This document shows positions 7,066-9,301 of a stretch of DNA of 9,301 nucleotides, piece by piece. Both the position numbers and the translations under genes were made by a program. Source of the stretch: Deltaproteobacteria bacterium (lineage in GTDB: Bacteria > Desulfobacterota_C > Deferrisomatia > Deferrisomatales > JACRMM01); contig JACRCS010000457.1 in assembly GCA_016218905.1 (NCBI GenBank), positions 1 through 9,301 of the forward strand. The letters are read 5' to 3'. Below the pieces are notes generated by a model that saw only the letters and a program-made list of their open reading frames with translations, had not been told where the DNA came from and did not search any database. Every line of letters begins with the position of its first letter. The first letter of the stretch is position 1.

Positions 7066-7081
7066 AACTGTCAAACTGACA
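7066..7081. repeat. Small dyad TGTCA-AAC-TGACA with overlapping direct repeat
   Basis: TGTCA (7069-7073) and TGACA (7077-7081) form a perfect 5-bp inverted repeat around AAC. The same bases also read as two near copies, AACTGTCA and AACTGACA, 8 bp apart (7066-7081). On the minus strand it contains a TTGACA hexamer, but no -10 sits at the right distance. It could be a protein-binding site; chance is also possible. Confidence 0.3.
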
Positions 7082-7089
7082 ACGTCCCC

Positions 7090-7107
7090 CGAGCCTCCCG
7101 AGCCTCC
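7090..7107. repeat. Two tandem copies of CGAGCCTCC
   Basis: Exact 9-base unit at 7090-7098 and 7099-7107, about 20 bases beyond the stop of the redox gene. Two copies only; it may reflect strand slippage in GC-rich DNA. Confidence 0.5.
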
Positions 7108-7127
7108 CCCCGGGTTTCGGCGAGGAC

Positions 7128-8057
7128 TCAGCTCAGCGAGGTCTCCCCGCCATCCGTCTCTTCGTCTTCAGCCTCGGCGACGACGCATCTGGGGCGCGCA
7201 CGGTTCACCAGGTAGTAGGGGGTCTCCCACCCGACCTCCTCCAGGGGGACATGTCTGCGGAAGCGTCCTTCCGCTTCCGCCCGATCGAGCGCCTCGATGA
7301 ACATTGCGCGCGCCCTTCCGGTCTCGAGCTTGGCGTCGCCTTGGTAATCCGCCTCGATGGCACCCGTCGGACAGATCAGTTCGCAGAAGTAGCAGGGCGG
7401 GCACTTCTCCGGGAAGGAGGGAGGGGAGGTCGATAGGTCGATCACCTGGAGTCGGCAGTGGTCGACGCAGAGCGTGCACTCCGGGTAACGGCATTTGCTC
7501 GGATCGAGCTTCTTGCGGGTCATGGGTCGCTTCAAGGTCCGCGGAGGGGGCATCGGCGGGATGGCGGGAATGAGCCCCTTCTCTCCGGCAGCGACCCTCC
7601 CGCTCACACCGGCCATCTCTCTCCCGAAGTCCGCCGCCTCTCTCAAGTCGATCTCGTCGGGATGGCCGTCGGTGAGGTAAGGCTTCGGAAGCAGTGGATG
7701 GTGGACGCTCCCATACCAGTCGCGCGCCCCGAGGACCGTGAGGCCCTTCCGGTTCAGGAGCCTGATCATGGTCGGAAAGAATCGTTCCGGCTTGGCTCCG
7801 TGAGTGGAAAACGTAAAGGCGTGCCTACCCCTCAAGGGAGGCCATGCCTGAACGAACCGTTTCACGTGCAGAGGGACGCCGCCCCAGACGGCGCTCCCGA
7901 GCGCAATCACGTCATACTCCAACAGTTCTCTTGGTTGTACCTGGGGCAGGCTCTTCAGGGTGCACCGGTCGACCAGGGGTCTCAGGCCGGCATGGATCGC
8001 CCGAGCTATCTTCTTCGTGCCCCCGGACTGGGAGAAGTAGATCACGAGGACATTCAT
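7128..8057 (-). CDS. EFR1-type flavodoxin / double 4Fe-4S ferredoxin protein
   Basis: A 309-residue cytoplasmic electron carrier with two parts. The N-terminus is flavodoxin-like: MNVLVIYFSQSGGTKKIA contains the FMN phosphate loop SQSGGT (9-14), followed by the flavin-flanking segments ALGSAVWGGVPLH (52-64) and TFSTHGAKPERFF (82-94). A proline-rich linker (about 160-185) leads to a ferredoxin part with two cysteine sets: Cys189, 194, 197, 201 (spacing x4, x2, x3) and Cys219, 222, 225, 229 in CPPCYFCELICPTGAI (standard spacing). This is the layout of EFR1-family flavodoxin-ferredoxins. About 80 residues follow the second cluster (reading GWETPYYLVNRARPRCVV near the end), unassigned. The first set is unusual in having four residues between the first two cysteines and Arg rather than Pro after the last. 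The ATG at 8057 fits the family start although the nearest Shine-Dalgarno-like GAGG is about 11 bases away. It follows the flavoprotein gene on the same strand, so it likely passes electrons to or from that enzyme (inference). Confidence 0.88.
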   Translation of the reverse strand: MNVLVIYFSQSGGTKKIARAIHAGLRPLVDRCTLKSLPQVQPRELLEYDVIALGSAVWGGVPLHVKRFVQAWPPLRGRHAFTFSTHGAKPERFFPTMIRLLNRKGLTVLGARDWYGSVHHPLLPKPYLTDGHPDEIDLREAADFGREMAGVSGRVAAGEKGLIPAIPPMPPPRTLKRPMTRKKLDPSKCRYPECTLCVDHCRLQVIDLSTSPPSFPEKCPPCYFCELICPTGAIEADYQGDAKLETGRARAMFIEALDRAEAEGRFRRHVPLEEVGWETPYYLVNRARPRCVVAEAEDEETDGGETSLS

Positions 8058-8074
8058 CGGTATCGCAGCCTCAT
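8054..8074 (-). other. Possible 6-codon leader ORF overlapping the redox gene start
   Basis: ATG at 8074 opens MRLRYR and ends at TGA 8056-8054, which overlaps the ATG of the flavodoxin-ferredoxin gene as ATGA. This is the classic arrangement for coupled translation and could compensate for the weak Shine-Dalgarno of the gene. Too short to exclude chance. Confidence 0.15.
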
Positions 8075-8158
8075 TCTTTCTCAGCTCCCCAGGGTGCCCA
8101 GCGACTCAAACTGCGGGTCGGTGACGCACTCCATTTCGCGCAGCCGCGAGCGCTGCGC

Positions 8159-9301
8159 CTACACCCCCCGGCCCGCCGCCGACCACCGCGTCGCCTTCAG
8201 CTGGGCGGCGTTTTCCCCGGCAATGCGGCCGGAGTTGATGGAGAAGGCGAAGGTCGTGCCGGCGAGCTGTACGCAGTAGGTGTCTCCGACCCACCCTCCG
8301 GTGTCGATCCCCGCCGCGTAGAGGCCCGGGATCGCGCTCCCTTCGACGGAAAGCACCTCCATGCGCTCGTTGATCTTGATGCCCCCAATGGTGTCCAGGT
8401 ATTCGACGCCGAGTTTGATCGCGTAGTACGGTGTCGCCCGGAGGGGCAGGAGGTGTCGCCTGTCCTTGGCGAAGATGGAGTCATGGCCTCGATCGCAGGC
8501 CGCGTTGTACCCGTTCACCGTCGCTTTCAGGGCTGCGGCGTCCGCGCCGATCCAAGCCGCGATCTCCTCCCAGGAGTCGGCGATCCGGACGTAGGGTTCG
8601 GTGCTGCCGGCTGGAAGGATCGCTGCGGCCTTTTGGGGGCAATTGCGCTCGCAGGCCTGACAGAGCCGGCACTCTTCCCCTCCCGACCGCACGACGGCCC
8701 TGCTTCCGCAGGTCATGCACCGCCCCGCTTCGGGGTAGGCCAGCTCTTCGTCGAATCCGAGCGCCACCTCTCGGAAGTTCCCGGCCCTTTCGGGCAGCGG
8801 GAGGAGCGGGCTCTCCCGGCGCGCTGCTTTTGGGATGCCGTCTCTTGGGGGGGTCTTCACCCGCTCCGGGATGAGATTGCGCCCTTCCCTCAGATCCTCC
8901 CCCCTCAGATAGCGATCGATCGAGACGGCCGCCCTCTTCCCGGCGGCAATCGCCTTCACGACGGTTGCCGGGCCCGAGACGACGTCGCCTCCGGCAAATA
9001 CACCGGGAAGAGTCGTCTCGCCGGTCAGTGGATCGGCCTCGACGGTGCCGCTTCCGGTGATCCCCAGTCCCGGCGGCGCGAAGGAGCGATCGGGGGCCTG
9101 TCCCACGGCGAGGATGACCGTGTCTGCCGGCAGGACCTTCCTGTCGCCTGGATCGAGGCACGGGCTGAATCGGCCTGTCTCGTCGCACAGGGCCAGGCAG
9201 CGGCCCAGTTCGATTCCGGCCACGCCGCCGCCCTCAGCCGGCACGACCCGCAGCGGCCCCCAGCCGGCTTCGATCGTCACTCCCTCTGCGAGCGCCTGAT
9301 C
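8159..9301 (-). CDS. Mosaic FAD oxidoreductase: GltD-like / 4Fe-4S / fumarate-reductase-like, 3' part
   Basis: The frame is open from the window edge to TAG at 8161-8159; 380 residues are seen (numbered from the edge) and the start lies beyond 9301. Residues 1-130 match the end of the glutamate synthase small-subunit-like (GltD) NAD(P)H/FAD module: ADTVILAVGQAPD (59-71) and LPGVFAGGDVVSGPATVVKA (98-117). Cysteines follow at 195, 198, 211, 214, 217 and 221 (CRLCQACERNCP), the last four a 4Fe-4S set. From about 240 the protein turns into the C-terminal part of a fumarate-reductase/FAD_binding_2 flavoprotein: ALKATVNGYNAACDRGHDSI, PYYAIKLGVEYLDTIGGIKI, GLYAAGIDTGGW and NSGRIAGENAA. The fumarate-reductase motifs HTMGG and HGxNRLGG are absent, reading LDTIGG and VGDTYCVQLAGT instead, so fumarate is an unlikely substrate. 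It probably moves electrons between NAD(P)H, Fe-S and an unknown oxidisable or reducible compound, perhaps via the downstream flavodoxin-ferredoxin. Confidence 0.85.
   Translation of the reverse strand, partial: DQALAEGVTIEAGWGPLRVVPAEGGGVAGIELGRCLALCDETGRFSPCLDPGDRKVLPADTVILAVGQAPDRSFAPPGLGITGSGTVEADPLTGETTLPGVFAGGDVVSGPATVVKAIAAGKRAAVSIDRYLRGEDLREGRNLIPERVKTPPRDGIPKAARRESPLLPLPERAGNFREVALGFDEELAYPEAGRCMTCGSRAVVRSGGEECRLCQACERNCPQKAAAILPAGSTEPYVRIADSWEEIAAWIGADAAALKATVNGYNAACDRGHDSIFAKDRRHLLPLRATPYYAIKLGVEYLDTIGGIKINERMEVLSVEGSAIPGLYAAGIDTGGWVGDTYCVQLAGTTFAFSINSGRIAGENAAQLKATRWSAAGRGV

Larger units (their letters stand above)
6891..7127. other. Rest of the gap between the methyltransferase and the redox protein
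   Basis: No gene is supported here. Open frames on both strands are short, start without a good ribosome-binding site and read as low-information Arg/Pro/Ser-rich sequence. The stretch contains two small repeats, listed separately, and no convincing terminator behind the redox gene. Confidence 0.5.

Noticed and set aside
8159..8161. TAG read as pyrrolysine
   Set aside because: The acyl-CoA synthetase, the dehydrogenase and the methyltransferase all end naturally at TAG, so wholesale recoding is unlikely; local readthrough or a nonsense change explains the open tail better.
8106..8294. 62-codon minus-strand ORF overlapping the end of the flavoprotein
   Set aside because: It is an out-of-frame shadow; the flavoprotein frame carries the family motifs through this region.
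1..9301. Mobile element, CRISPR array, tRNA or rRNA
   Set aside because: No transposase or integrase motifs, no long terminal inverted repeats, no regularly spaced repeats and no tRNA-like cloverleaf were recognised on reading both strands.

Overview
The window is a high-GC bacterial chromosomal stretch. It has eight protein-coding genes, two of them cut by the window edges, and no RNA genes, insertion sequences, CRISPR or phage genes that I can see. The gene content (LivK-type solute-binding protein beside an acyl-CoA synthetase, a GAF/PAS-LuxR regulator, large iron-sulfur flavoproteins, a flavodoxin-ferredoxin hybrid), the GTG starts and the GC-rich third codon positions suggest an uncultured Gram-negative soil or sediment bacterium of the Rokubacteria, Desulfobacterota or NC10 kind. 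That placement is inference; no marker gene is present.

Left part, plus strand (1-3262): the C-terminus of a branched-chain-amino-acid-type ABC substrate-binding protein, a strong hairpin, an AMP-forming acyl-CoA synthetase (366-1949), a second stem-loop, and a LuxR-family regulator (2096-3262). The likely theme is uptake of a carboxylic acid or amino acid, its CoA activation, and a local regulator. Tandem hairpins at 3271-3344 separate this block from the convergent minus-strand genes.

Middle, minus strand (3356-6828): three apparently separately transcribed genes. They are a D-isomer 2-hydroxyacid dehydrogenase with a GTG start, a perfect AAGGAG ribosome-binding site and a good sigma70-type promoter; an archaeal-type ATPase fused to a DUF234 nuclease-like domain, preceded by a dyad over a possible near-leaderless promoter; and a small class I SAM methyltransferase with a GTG start and helically phased repeats in front of it. 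The gaps (4307-4565, 5949-6219, 6829-7127) hold these control elements and no convincing gene.

Right part, minus strand (7128-9301): the 3' part of a mosaic flavoprotein (glutamate-synthase-small-subunit-like module, 4Fe-4S ferredoxin motif, C-terminal part of a fumarate-reductase-like flavoprotein). A flavodoxin/double-4Fe-4S protein of the EFR1 type follows it. They look like an operon for electron transfer. The 25 codons after the flavoprotein's TAG stop remain open in the same frame with a clear coding signature, so the stop may be a recent nonsense change, a sequence error or a readthrough site.

I see no clearly new defence or mobile system. The most unusual items are the mosaic flavoprotein, its in-frame tail beyond the stop, and the ATPase-nuclease gene with its dyad.
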